Source of the DNA: CAZBBB01 sp964490005 | GTDB taxonomy: Bacteria; Planctomycetota; B15-G4 | Length of the DNA stretch: 29,469 nt | Reading direction: 5' to 3' | Assembly: GCA_964490005.1 (NCBI GenBank) | Contig: CAZBBB010000033.1 | Coordinates: 1 to 29,469, forward strand | Shown here: positions 1 to 6,915 of the stretch, in pieces | Layout of the letters: each line of letters starts with the position of its first letter | Numbering within the stretch: the first letter of the stretch is position 1 | Program-made: the position numbers and the translations under genes | The notes under the pieces: generated by a model | The model's input: the letters and a program-made list of their open reading frames with translations, nothing else | The model's database searches: none | Told to the model about the DNA's origin: nothing

Positions 1-1028
1 AGCAGCGCGCCGGCCGGCAGCGCGGGCAGCAGGTAGTGCTCCTGCTTGGCGCCCGAGAGCGAGAGCAGCAGCAGACTGCCCAGGCCCCAGGCCAGCACGA
101 AGCGGCAGCCGTCGTCGAGCCGCAGCCGCGCCAGCGCGCGCCACAGCGCGGGCCACAGCGCCCAGGGCAGCGCCAGCGCCGCCAGCCACGGCGCGTAGTA
201 CCACCAGGGGCGCGCGTGGTCGCCCGCGCCCGCGGCGCGGCGCAGCAGTTGTCCGAAGACGATCTCGTCGCGATAGGCCGGGCCGCCCGCCGCGCCCGCG
301 GGCAGCGCCCAGAGCAGCGCCAGCCCGAGGCCGAGCGCCAGTCCCGCCGCGAGGCGCGCGCCGCTGCCGGGCGGCGCGGCGGCCTGCCGCCGCCACCAGC
401 GCAGCGTGCACAGCACCGGCAGGACGTGCACGTAGAGCACCGGCCCCTTCACGAGCAGCCCGAAGCCGCTCGCCAGTCCCAGGAGCAGCACGCCGCGTGC
501 GCCCGGCCGCTCGAGCAGCTGCAGCGCCGCGAGCAGGCTGAGCACCACGCCCAGCGCCAGCAGCGCGTCGTAGAGCAGCAGCGTCGACCACAGCACCCAG
601 TACGCCGTGCCCGTCAGGATCAGCCGCGCGTCGGCGCCGAGGCCCGGCCGACCCGGCCACAGCCGTCGTGCGAGGGCCGGCAGCAGCAGCGCGCCGCCGA
701 GCGCCGCGAGCGCCGGCAGCAGCCGCGCCCAGAGCGCGCTCGGGCCGAAGAGCTTCCAGCCGCCGACGATCAGCCAGGCGAGCAGCGGCGACTTGTCGGG
801 GTAGGGTTCGCCGGCGAGATGCGGGACGAGCGCCGCGCCGCCGCGCCACATCTCCCAGGCGAGAGCCAGCACGCGCGTCTCGTCGACGGGCCAGGGCGGA
901 CGCGCGAGCAGCGAGACAGCCACGGGCGCGGCCCACAGCGCCAGGCACACGGGCAGCGCGCGGCGGATGGGCGGCCCTCCTCGGCAGGCGGCACGGGATG
1001 CGGCGCGACGCGGCGGCCGGCGCGCCAC
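1..1028 (-). CDS. ArnT-like/GT39 family glycosyltransferase, integral membrane, 3' end cut by window
   Basis: Reading the minus strand gives a hydrophobic multi-pass protein with a DETRVLALAWEMW motif right after the first membrane segment. This matches the periplasmic Asp-Glu motif of ArnT/PMT-type transferases (established family knowledge), which use polyprenyl-phosphate sugars. A second conserved-looking stretch, YPDKSPLLAWL, follows, and later segments include GLLVKGPVLY. The C-terminus lies beyond base 1, so about 340 residues are visible. The start is uncertain. An in-frame GTG at 1028 keeps a basic N-terminus before the first helix. Another GTG is at 950. A strong GAGGAGGG sequence lies 6 nt before an in-frame ATC at 968, which would be a rare start codon. 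The gene is divergent from the related-looking gene at 1073 with about 45 bp between them. Sugar donor and acceptor cannot be told. Confidence 0.85.
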   Translation of the reverse strand, partial: MARRPPRRAASRAACRGGPPIRRALPVCLALWAAPVAVSLLARPPWPVDETRVLALAWEMWRGGAALVPHLAGEPYPDKSPLLAWLIVGGWKLFGPSALWARLLPALAALGGALLLPALARRLWPGRPGLGADARLILTGTAYWVLWSTLLLYDALLALGVVLSLLAALQLLERPGARGVLLLGLASGFGLLVKGPVLYVHVLPVLCTLRWWRRQAAAPPGSGARLAAGLALGLGLALLWALPAGAAGGPAYRDEIVFGQLLRRAAGAGDHARPWWYYAPWLAALALPWALWPALWRALARLRLDDGCRFVLAWGLGSLLLLSLSGAKQEHYLLPALPAGAL

Positions 1029-1072
1029 TCCATGCTAAGCGGCGCGCGCCGTGCGTTGTATCGTGTCGCGCG

Positions 1073-2713
1073 ATGAGGCGCCCGCTGCTCGTGCTCGCCG
1101 TGGCCCTGGGCCTGCTGTTGCGCGCGTGGAACCTCGACTTCGGCCTCGACTTCCACGACCCCGCGCGCGCGATCTTCCATCACCAGCAGGACGAGGAGGG
1201 CATGGTGCGCGCCCTCAACGAGGGCCTGCTGCGCGGCGAGTTGCACCCGGGCCTGTTCATGCTGTGGGGCACGGCCGGGTACTGGCTGTTCGGCGCCGTC
1301 GACGCGGTCGTGCTCTGGCCGCTCTCGTGGTCGCACGAGGGCGGCTGGACGGGCCTGCTCGACGCGCTGCTGCTCAACCCCTCGTGGCTGCACCTGAGCC
1401 ACCGCCTCGCGTCGCTGCTCTGCAGCCTCGGCCTGCTCGTCTTCGCCGTGCGCATCGCGCGGCGGACGGGCGGCGAGCGCGCGGCGGACCTGACGCTCGT
1501 GCTGCTCTCGCTGTGCTACCTGCACGTGCGCGAGGCGCACTTCGGCGTGCTCGACATGCTCACGGCGCTGTGCGTCACGGCCGCCGTGAGCGCCAGCCTG
1601 GCGCTGGCCGAGACGCCCAGCGCGCGCCGCTACGCGCTCGCCGGCCTGTGGACCGGTCTCGCGGCGGCGAGCAAGTACTTCGGCGGCGCGGTGGCGCTGT
1701 GCGTCGTCGCGGCGCACCTCTCGGCGCGCGTGCCGCCGCCCGGCGATCCGGGCGGCCGGCGCCCGCCCTTCGCGCGCCTGGCTCTGGCGGGCCTCGTGGC
1801 CCTCGCGGCCTTCCTCGCCGTCTCGCCGCACGTGCTCTACGCGCCGGGCGAGCTGCTCGACAAGCTGGTCTTCCAGCAGCAGACGATCGCGGCCAAGGCC
1901 GACGCCGGCTCGGTGTTCGCCGTCCTCGGCCACCACCTGCTCTGGTCGCTCGGCACGGGACTGGGCGAAGGCGCCGCGCTGCTGGCCCTGCTCGGCGTCG
2001 CCTGGGCCTGGCGCGCCGGCGGCCGGCCGCGCCTGCTCGTCGTCTGCCTGCTGCTGCTCTTCGCGATGTTCTTCGTGGCGCGCAGCCGGGCCGTGCGCTA
2101 CGGCATCGCGCACGTCGCGCTGCTCTCGGTGCTGGCCGCCTGCGCCATCGACCGGATCGCCGCCGCCGCCTCGCGCCCGCGGCTTGCGCTCGCGGCGCTG
2201 CTGGCGCTCGCGCTGCTCCCCTCGCTGGCGCGCGCCGTGGCCTTCGACCGCGCGCTCGGCGGGCGCGACACGCGCCTCGACGTGCTCGAACACCTGGCCG
2301 CCGCCGGCGCGGGGCCGAACGACACGATCGCCGTCGGCCTGTACGGCCTGCCGCGCCCGAGCATGCTGGGCGGCACGCAGGCCATGGGGGGCACGCCCTA
2401 CCTCGACTACATGCGCGCCACCACCATGACCCGCTGGCTCTCGCGCGCCGAGGGGCGCCAGCTGCGCCCGCGCTTCCTGCTGCGCGACGGCATGTTCGGC
2501 TTCCTCGACGCCTTCGGCTGGGACGACTTCGCGCAGGTCGCCGCGACCGAGTATCGCGTCGTGCTCGACGTCGACGGCCGCGTCGCGCCCGGGGCCTGCG
2601 AACTGCCCGACAAGATCGCCGGCACGCCGTCCTTCCTGCTGCCCTACGCCAACCCCTGGGCGATGACGCGTCCCGGGCCGCCGATGACGCTGTACGAGAG
2701 GATCGTGGAGTAG
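1073..2713 (+). CDS. GT39/PMT-like membrane glycosyltransferase-family protein
   Basis: A 546-residue polytopic protein opens with an N-terminal signal-anchor helix (residues 4-18). A luminal/periplasmic-type loop follows with a His-His-Gln-Gln-Asp-Glu-Glu run at about 36-42, in the position of the Asp-Glu motif of the GT39/dolichyl-phosphate mannosyltransferase-like superfamily. About nine to eleven hydrophobic segments follow up to residue 390. The soluble C-terminal part ends in LYERIVE. ATG at 1073 is chosen because it directly precedes the basic-hydrophobic N-terminus; the reading frame is open further upstream, but that sequence is Arg/Ala-rich low complexity typical of a shadow frame. 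No clear ribosome binding site is seen. The gene is divergent from the ArnT-like gene at 1-1028. By family it should move a sugar from a lipid-phosphate donor, but the substrate is unknown. Confidence 0.8.
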   Translation: MRRPLLVLAVALGLLLRAWNLDFGLDFHDPARAIFHHQQDEEGMVRALNEGLLRGELHPGLFMLWGTAGYWLFGAVDAVVLWPLSWSHEGGWTGLLDALLLNPSWLHLSHRLASLLCSLGLLVFAVRIARRTGGERAADLTLVLLSLCYLHVREAHFGVLDMLTALCVTAAVSASLALAETPSARRYALAGLWTGLAAASKYFGGAVALCVVAAHLSARVPPPGDPGGRRPPFARLALAGLVALAAFLAVSPHVLYAPGELLDKLVFQQQTIAAKADAGSVFAVLGHHLLWSLGTGLGEGAALLALLGVAWAWRAGGRPRLLVVCLLLLFAMFFVARSRAVRYGIAHVALLSVLAACAIDRIAAAASRPRLALAALLALALLPSLARAVAFDRALGGRDTRLDVLEHLAAAGAGPNDTIAVGLYGLPRPSMLGGTQAMGGTPYLDYMRATTMTRWLSRAEGRQLRPRFLLRDGMFGFLDAFGWDDFAQVAATEYRVVLDVDGRVAPGACELPDKIAGTPSFLLPYANPWAMTRPGPPMTLYERIVE

Positions 2714-2891
2714 GCGGGGCGGAGCGGGCCGCCCGACGCCACGCGCCGTGCGGGGGGGGAGGAGCGGGTTCCCGGGCGGCGCGGCCGAGGGGCTGCGAGC
2801 CGGAGGCGTCACGTGGCCGGAGGCGAGCAGCCCCTCGAGCCAGCCGCCCGCCACCGACGTCGCGCCGGCGCGGCGCGCGTTCAGCTCCGCG

Positions 2892-3941
2892 TCAGCCCTT
2901 CGCCTTGATGCGCGAGGCGTGCATCTGCTTGGCGGTCGTCGAGCCCTCGACGGTGCCTTCCATCAGCTCGGTGCCTTCGAAGGCGTTGAAGGGGTCGGTC
3001 GTCGTGCCGAGCCACTTGTCGGGGTACTTCGTGCCGGCCATCTCGTTGTTCTTGCGGAGCTGGTCGGGGCAGGTCTCGAGCAGGCAGAAGGCCTTGACCT
3101 TGCTGAACTTGTCCCACATGCGCTTGTGGATGTCGGCCAGCGGCTCGTCGGCGATGTTGCCGTAGATCGCGTGGATGCGGTCGCAGGTCATGACGTCGCC
3201 GTCGTTGGTGACGTAGACCTTGGTCGTGCCGGCCGGGCAGCGGTTCTTGCCGCTCCAGAAGAGGTTGTCCTCGCGCACCCGGGGGTGGTAGCGCATCTTC
3301 CAGTAGTACTCGCTGTCGAGCCCGACGTTCTTGTAGATCATCGGGTAGTTGAACAGCACCGAGTAGTCGTCCTCCTCGGCCATCTTGAACGCGAACTCGA
3401 TGTTTTCGCGCTCGGAGGGGATGTTCACGACCGAGAGCGTGACCGAGACGCCCTGCTCGACGCAGTAGCGGGCCAGCTCGCGCTTGAAGCTCTTGAGGTA
3501 GAAGCTGCCGTAGCTGAGCTGGATGGTCGAGAGGCCGGCCTTCTTGAGGCGGTCGATCTTCTCCTTGGTGAGCAGCGTGCTGTTGCTCACCAGGCTCACG
3601 ACGACGTCCTTGGGGATGGCGTCGACGACGTCGTAGATGTCCTTGCGCACCATCGGCTCGCCGCCGGTGACGTTGACGTGGATCAGCCCGAGTTCGCGCG
3701 CGTCGCGGGTGAGCTTGGCGACCGTGTCGACCGGCATGTCCGGCGGGCGCTTCTGCGCCTTCATCAGGTCTTCGGCGTAGCAGAAGACGCAGTCGAGATT
3801 GCAGATCCAGGTGACGGCCAGCTCGAGGCTGCGCAGCGTGCGCACGCCGGCCCGCATCTTGGCCTCGGAGGCCAGGATGCGCGCGCCCTGGGCGGGGTTC
3901 TTCACGCCGAGCGCGAACTGCTTGATGGCTTTGCGGAGCAT
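2892..3941 (-). CDS. Radical SAM protein with C-terminal SPASM-like cluster domain
   Basis: A 349-residue protein. The radical SAM cluster motif CNLDCVFC (C47, C51, C54; CX3CX2C) binds the [4Fe-4S] cluster that cleaves S-adenosylmethionine. It is followed by the GGEP motif at 93-96 in a TIM-barrel context. The C-terminal part has the SPASM/Twitch signature: C235-x2-G, C253, a GN pair at 261-262, then C286 and C291. This is enough for one auxiliary iron-sulfur cluster. SPASM enzymes usually modify peptides or proteins, and some act on small molecules. No precursor peptide is seen beside it. Codon use is less GC-extreme and the protein is Lys-rich compared with its neighbours. It stands alone, convergent with the membrane protein gene ending at 2713. 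Start ATG 3941 has only a weak upstream purine stretch. Confidence 0.88.
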   Translation of the reverse strand: MLRKAIKQFALGVKNPAQGARILASEAKMRAGVRTLRSLELAVTWICNLDCVFCYAEDLMKAQKRPPDMPVDTVAKLTRDARELGLIHVNVTGGEPMVRKDIYDVVDAIPKDVVVSLVSNSTLLTKEKIDRLKKAGLSTIQLSYGSFYLKSFKRELARYCVEQGVSVTLSVVNIPSERENIEFAFKMAEEDDYSVLFNYPMIYKNVGLDSEYYWKMRYHPRVREDNLFWSGKNRCPAGTTKVYVTNDGDVMTCDRIHAIYGNIADEPLADIHKRMWDKFSKVKAFCLLETCPDQLRKNNEMAGTKYPDKWLGTTTDPFNAFEGTELMEGTVEGSTTAKQMHASRIKAKG

Positions 3942-3998
3942 GCTGTCGGGAGTCTCGAGGTCGCGTTCGGAGGGAACCGGGCAGTCTAACCGATCATC

Positions 3999-4013
3999 GG
4001 CCGGGGACCGGCC
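3999..4013. repeat. Short perfect hairpin in intergenic region
   Basis: Six-base arms GGCCGG and CCGGCC separated by GGA. The hairpin lies between the 3' end of the M48 gene (4057) and the start of the radical SAM gene (3941). With the hairpin at 4036-4056 it may form the transcription end of the clpP-like operon. There is no T-tract, so this is only a structural observation. Confidence 0.3.
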
Positions 4014-4035
4014 CGGACCGAAGCCGGCCTGACGG

Positions 4036-4056
4036 GGCTCCGCGAGGGGCGGAGCC
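4036..4056 (-). terminator. Terminator-like hairpin after the clpP-like/yjgN/M48 operon
   Basis: Perfect 8-bp stem GGCTCCGC/GCGGAGCC with a 5-base loop, directly abutting the M48 stop codon on its 3' side. The position fits transcription termination. No U-tract follows on the minus strand, so it would be a non-canonical or Rho-assisted site, or an RNA 3'-end stabiliser. Confidence 0.45.
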
Positions 4057-5085
4057 TCAGTGCTGCATGCCGGCCAGCCGCTCGCGGCGCTCGGCGGTGC
4101 TCGGGTGCGTGGAAAGAAAGGCGGGAGGCCTGAGGAGGTGCTCCTGGCTCTGCTCCGCGAGGCGACGGAACAGGCGGTCGAGCGGTTCGGCCGAGAGGCC
4201 CGAGGCGTGCAGCACGGACAGCGCGTGATCGTCGGCCTCCCGCTCGAAGTCGCGCGAGTACTGCAGCATGCCCAACACGACCGGAACGCCGCTGGCCACG
4301 CCGGAGAAGTCGCCCCACATCAGACTGGCGATGGCGCCCGTGCCGGTCGACTGCAGGATGCGTCGCGTGACGTGCTTGTGCGCCACGTGGCCGAGTTCAT
4401 GGCCGAGCACCGCCAGCACGACGTCGTGATCGTCGGCGAGGCGCACGAGGCCGTCGAGCAGGATGATCACGCCGCCCGGCAGCGTGAAAGCATTGACGCC
4501 GCTGCGGGGGTCCTTGCTGGCGCGGAACACGAGGCGCGAGCTTTGCGCGACACCCGAGGTGATCGCGGCCTGCTCGAAGCGCGCCGCGATCGCCGCGCGC
4601 TCGCTTTCGGGCAGGAGGCTCGGCTGCAGCCAGGCCCGATCGAGCACCGACAGCAGTTGCTCGCCCATGCGCTCCTCGAGGGCGGGGGGCAGCGCGAAGG
4701 CGATGGCGCGCGCGGCGGCGGGTACGCCCCGGAAGTAGCCGGCGAGCAGGGTCGCGAGCAGCAGGAGCAGCGCCAGCGCGACGGCCGGGCCGTGCCGCTG
4801 CAGGCGCACGACCGGCGCGTCACGCAGGCCGGCGGCCCGCAGCGCCGCGTCGAAGGCGCGCTCGGGATCGGGGACCTGCAGCGTCGCCCCGTCGGGCAGC
4901 TCGAGGAGACGCGGCGCGTTCACGAAGCCCTCCGAGATGAGCGCGTCCTCGATCGGCAGGCTGTCGAGCGCCGCGCCGTGCTCGGCTCGCACGACGAGTC
5001 GCCCGCTCTCGAGCTGCACGGTGACGGGCGTGGCGGTCGCGGTGCGGCCGTCGAAGCGCACGGCAACGTGGCGGGTGCCGTTCAC
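4057..5085 (-). CDS. Membrane-anchored M48 family zinc metallopeptidase
   Basis: A 342-residue protein. Residues 1-98 form a small N-terminal domain resembling the DUF7092-type domain found in YjgN-linked M48 proteins. A single membrane helix follows at about 101-118. The catalytic M48 domain holds the zinc-binding HELGH (229-233) and a downstream ExEAD-type motif at 281-285 that supplies the third ligand. The C-terminal FLSTHPSTAERRERL is the usual end of Oma1/BepA-like M48 domains. The GTG start at 5085 overlaps the TGA of the upstream DUF898 gene as GTGA, implying translational coupling; an open frame upstream of it is a shadow of that gene. The likely role is quality control of membrane or envelope proteins; the substrate is unknown. 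Confidence 0.88.
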   Translation of the reverse strand: MNGTRHVAVRFDGRTATATPVTVQLESGRLVVRAEHGAALDSLPIEDALISEGFVNAPRLLELPDGATLQVPDPERAFDAALRAAGLRDAPVVRLQRHGPAVALALLLLLATLLAGYFRGVPAAARAIAFALPPALEERMGEQLLSVLDRAWLQPSLLPESERAAIAARFEQAAITSGVAQSSRLVFRASKDPRSGVNAFTLPGGVIILLDGLVRLADDHDVVLAVLGHELGHVAHKHVTRRILQSTGTGAIASLMWGDFSGVASGVPVVLGMLQYSRDFEREADDHALSVLHASGLSAEPLDRLFRRLAEQSQEHLLRPPAFLSTHPSTAERRERLAGMQH

Positions 5086-6181
5086 AGGCCGATGTCGAAG
5101 CCGAAGGCATCGGCCGCGCCGTCGCCGGCGGCGCCGACCGCGCGCGGCGAGTTTCCGACGGCGATGCTCGCCAGCGGAACCAGCGACCGCACGCTCAGGC
5201 ACTCGACGCGGTAGCGCGCGAGCGCCACGGCGCCGAAGGGCCAGTACAGGCCGCAGGTCGCGATCGTCAGAATCGCGTTCTTCCAGACGATGCGCAGCAG
5301 CGGCCATGCGCTGAGGTCGGTGCGGAAGCGGATGTCGCCGAGTTGCGTGCGGTCCCAGACCAGTTTCTGGAGGCGCGTCGCGAAGTACGGCCAGGACAGC
5401 AGGAAGACCATCAGCGCGGTCGTCCCGCCCACGAGCACCCGGTACAGGAGCGGCACCTCCCGCACCATGTCCTTCGACGGCAGCAGGCTGCCCAGGCCGA
5501 CCGCCGCCAGGCCGCCGGCGAAACCGGCCAGCATCAGCACTCCCGCGCCCACGAGGTACACCGAAAAAAAGCTGCCGAGGCACGGGCGAAACGTGAAGGC
5601 CTGGTCACCGTACGTGGCGTGACGGCGCTGGTAGGCCTTGAGGCGGTGGTGCATCCACGGGACGCAGAGCCCGGTCAGCAACGGCAGCCCGAGCGTCAAC
5701 CTCAGGTCCTCGAGGTCCGTGAGCAGCGCGAAGACGACGGTCGGCGTGAGCCAGATCACGACCGTGGGCAGGATCGTGCGGAAGGCGTGGCCGGGCTTGG
5801 CGTCGAAGCCGAAGCGCAGGCCGCGGTGGCTGGTGTTGGACAACGCGAACTGCTGCGCGCGCAGGAACAGCCACGGCGCGGCGGCGCACAGCACAATGAC
5901 CGTGACGAGGCCGGCCGTGGACGAGAACTGAAAGGCCCACGAGTAGGCCGCGAAGAGCACGAGCGCGAGGATGCGCCCGCGCAGGATGGCTCGCGGGTCG
6001 CCGTGGTAGTCGAAGACGTGCCCGCCGAGCTGCGTGTTCTGCCGGAAGTACTTCGCCTTGCGCACCTTGGCCCAGGCCGAGTAGNNNNNNNNNNCACCAC
6101 CCAGATGCGGAAGTACTCGCGGCCCGTACCGGTGAAGCGGACGGACGCCAGTTCGGGCGACCCGAAGGCGCCGGACGGCAC
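5082..6181 (-). CDS. YjgN/DUF898 family inner-membrane protein, interrupted by assembly gap
   Basis: The C-terminal 327 residues are a continuous hydrophobic protein with repeated DUF898 elements, for example ATCGLYWPFGAVALARYRVE. The N-terminus lies on the far side of the N-run: RFTGTGREYFRIWVV before it and YSAWAKVRKAKYF after it are the two halves of the characteristic DUF898 opening. In this family about 11 residues lie between those two pieces. That predicts about 32 missing bases rather than 10, and the 10-N spacing does break the frame. The start is taken as GTG 6181, three bases after the clpP-like stop codon, so the genes form one operon. Function of the family is unknown. Its regular pairing with M48 peptidases suggests a shared membrane task (inference). 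Confidence 0.8.
6085..6094. other. Assembly gap (10 Ns) inside the yjgN-like gene
   Basis: Ten undetermined bases. Protein homology across the gap predicts roughly 32 missing bases (length congruent to 2 modulo 3), so the 10 Ns look like a fixed-size placeholder and not a measured length. Confidence 0.95.
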
Positions 6182-6183
6182 GC

Positions 6184-6807
6184 TCAGTCGTCGCGGTCGA
6201 GGAAGATCACGCCGTCGATGACGCCGAGGCGCAGCGCGTCGTCGGTCGACATGTCGAGCGCGGTCGGGATGCTCTTCTCGGCCCACAGCGCGTCGTGGTT
6301 CAAGAAGCGCCCGAGGTAGGCGTTCTCGAGGCGCCGGCACAGCTCGACGTACTTCTCGTCGGGCGGCGGCAGATACTCGCGCTCGTCGCCGCGGTGGCCG
6401 TCCTCGTCGTCCTCGCCGGGGTCGTCCCAGACCATGCGGTGGATGAGCAGCACCGAGTTCTCGAAGGCGGTGCGCACCCCCGTGCCCGCCATGAGCACGA
6501 TGCAGGCGGCGCTCTGCGCGAAACCCATGCAGACGGTGTTCACCCGGCAGGGGATGCCGTGCATAGCGTTGATCACCGCGCAGGCCGCCTCGACGTCGCC
6601 GCCGGTCGAGTTGATCAGCAGGTCGATGGACTCGGTCGGGTCGGCTTCGGCGTAGTCGAGCAGCTGCCCGCAGACCTTCTCGGCGGAGGCGGCGTTGATG
6701 TCGCCGAACAGGAAGACCCGGCGCTTGCCGGCAAAGCTCTGGCGTCGTGGCACGCGGGTCTTCGGAGGGGGATCGGGCTGGGGAGGGGAGGGACGCCGTT
6801 CCGTCAT
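6184..6807 (-). CDS. Divergent ClpP-like serine protease (S14 family)
   Basis: A 207-residue ClpP-fold protein, equal in length to E. coli ClpP. IDLLINSTGGDVEAA matches the INSPGG strand-turn. S99 in MGFAQSA aligns with the nucleophile and H123 in LLIHRM with the catalytic His. The third catalytic residue is doubtful: where ClpP has Asp four residues before a conserved Ser (DxFLS), this protein has Ala183, with D185 two residues later. After the His there is an acidic insertion (DDPGEDDEDGHRGDE, about 128-142). The Pro/Arg-rich N-terminus (1-30) lacks the usual ClpP axial-loop sequence. It is the first gene of the operon with the YjgN-like and M48 genes. It may be a ClpP paralogue with altered activity or an SppA-like membrane-associated protease; the housekeeping ClpP is probably elsewhere. 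Confidence 0.8.
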   Translation of the reverse strand: MTERRPSPPQPDPPPKTRVPRRQSFAGKRRVFLFGDINAASAEKVCGQLLDYAEADPTESIDLLINSTGGDVEAACAVINAMHGIPCRVNTVCMGFAQSAACIVLMAGTGVRTAFENSVLLIHRMVWDDPGEDDEDGHRGDEREYLPPPDEKYVELCRRLENAYLGRFLNHDALWAEKSIPTALDMSTDDALRLGVIDGVIFLDRDD

Positions 6808-6845
6808 GGGCGGAGTCTACCAGCGGGACGGGGCGCGGCGCGCGG

Positions 6846-6867
6846 GGCCGGAGTTGCTGGTCCGGCC
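6846..6867. promoter_or_regulatory. Inverted repeat in divergent promoter region
   Basis: Arms GGCCGGA and TCCGGCC (7 bp) with an 8-base spacer, in the 108-bp region between the divergent clpP-like and sulfatase-like starts. It could be an operator or simply a GC-rich chance palindrome. No convincing -35/-10 pair is seen. Confidence 0.25.
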
Positions 6868-6915
6868 GAGCGATTCCGGCGAGGATGGGGCGTCCCGCTT
6901 CGGACTTGGAGAATC

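Noticed and set aside
36..1076. Long + strand open frame (346 codons) opposite the ArnT-like gene
   Set aside because: Arg/Gln/Ala-rich low complexity typical of antisense frames in high-GC DNA; the minus strand gives a coherent membrane protein.
770..2854. 694-codon minus open frame covering the gene at 1073-2713
   Set aside because: Composition of repeated R/A/E/H/Q without domains; the + frame has ordered membrane helices and a family motif.
2714..2891. Intergenic region between convergent genes searched for a small gene or clear terminator
   Set aside because: Only GC-rich sequence without a stable hairpin plus U-tract or a plausible start site was seen.
5086..5583. N-terminal extension of the M48 gene upstream of GTG 5085
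   Set aside because: The extension overlaps the DUF898 coding region in another frame and is Arg/Gly/Pro-rich; GTGA coupling marks the real start.
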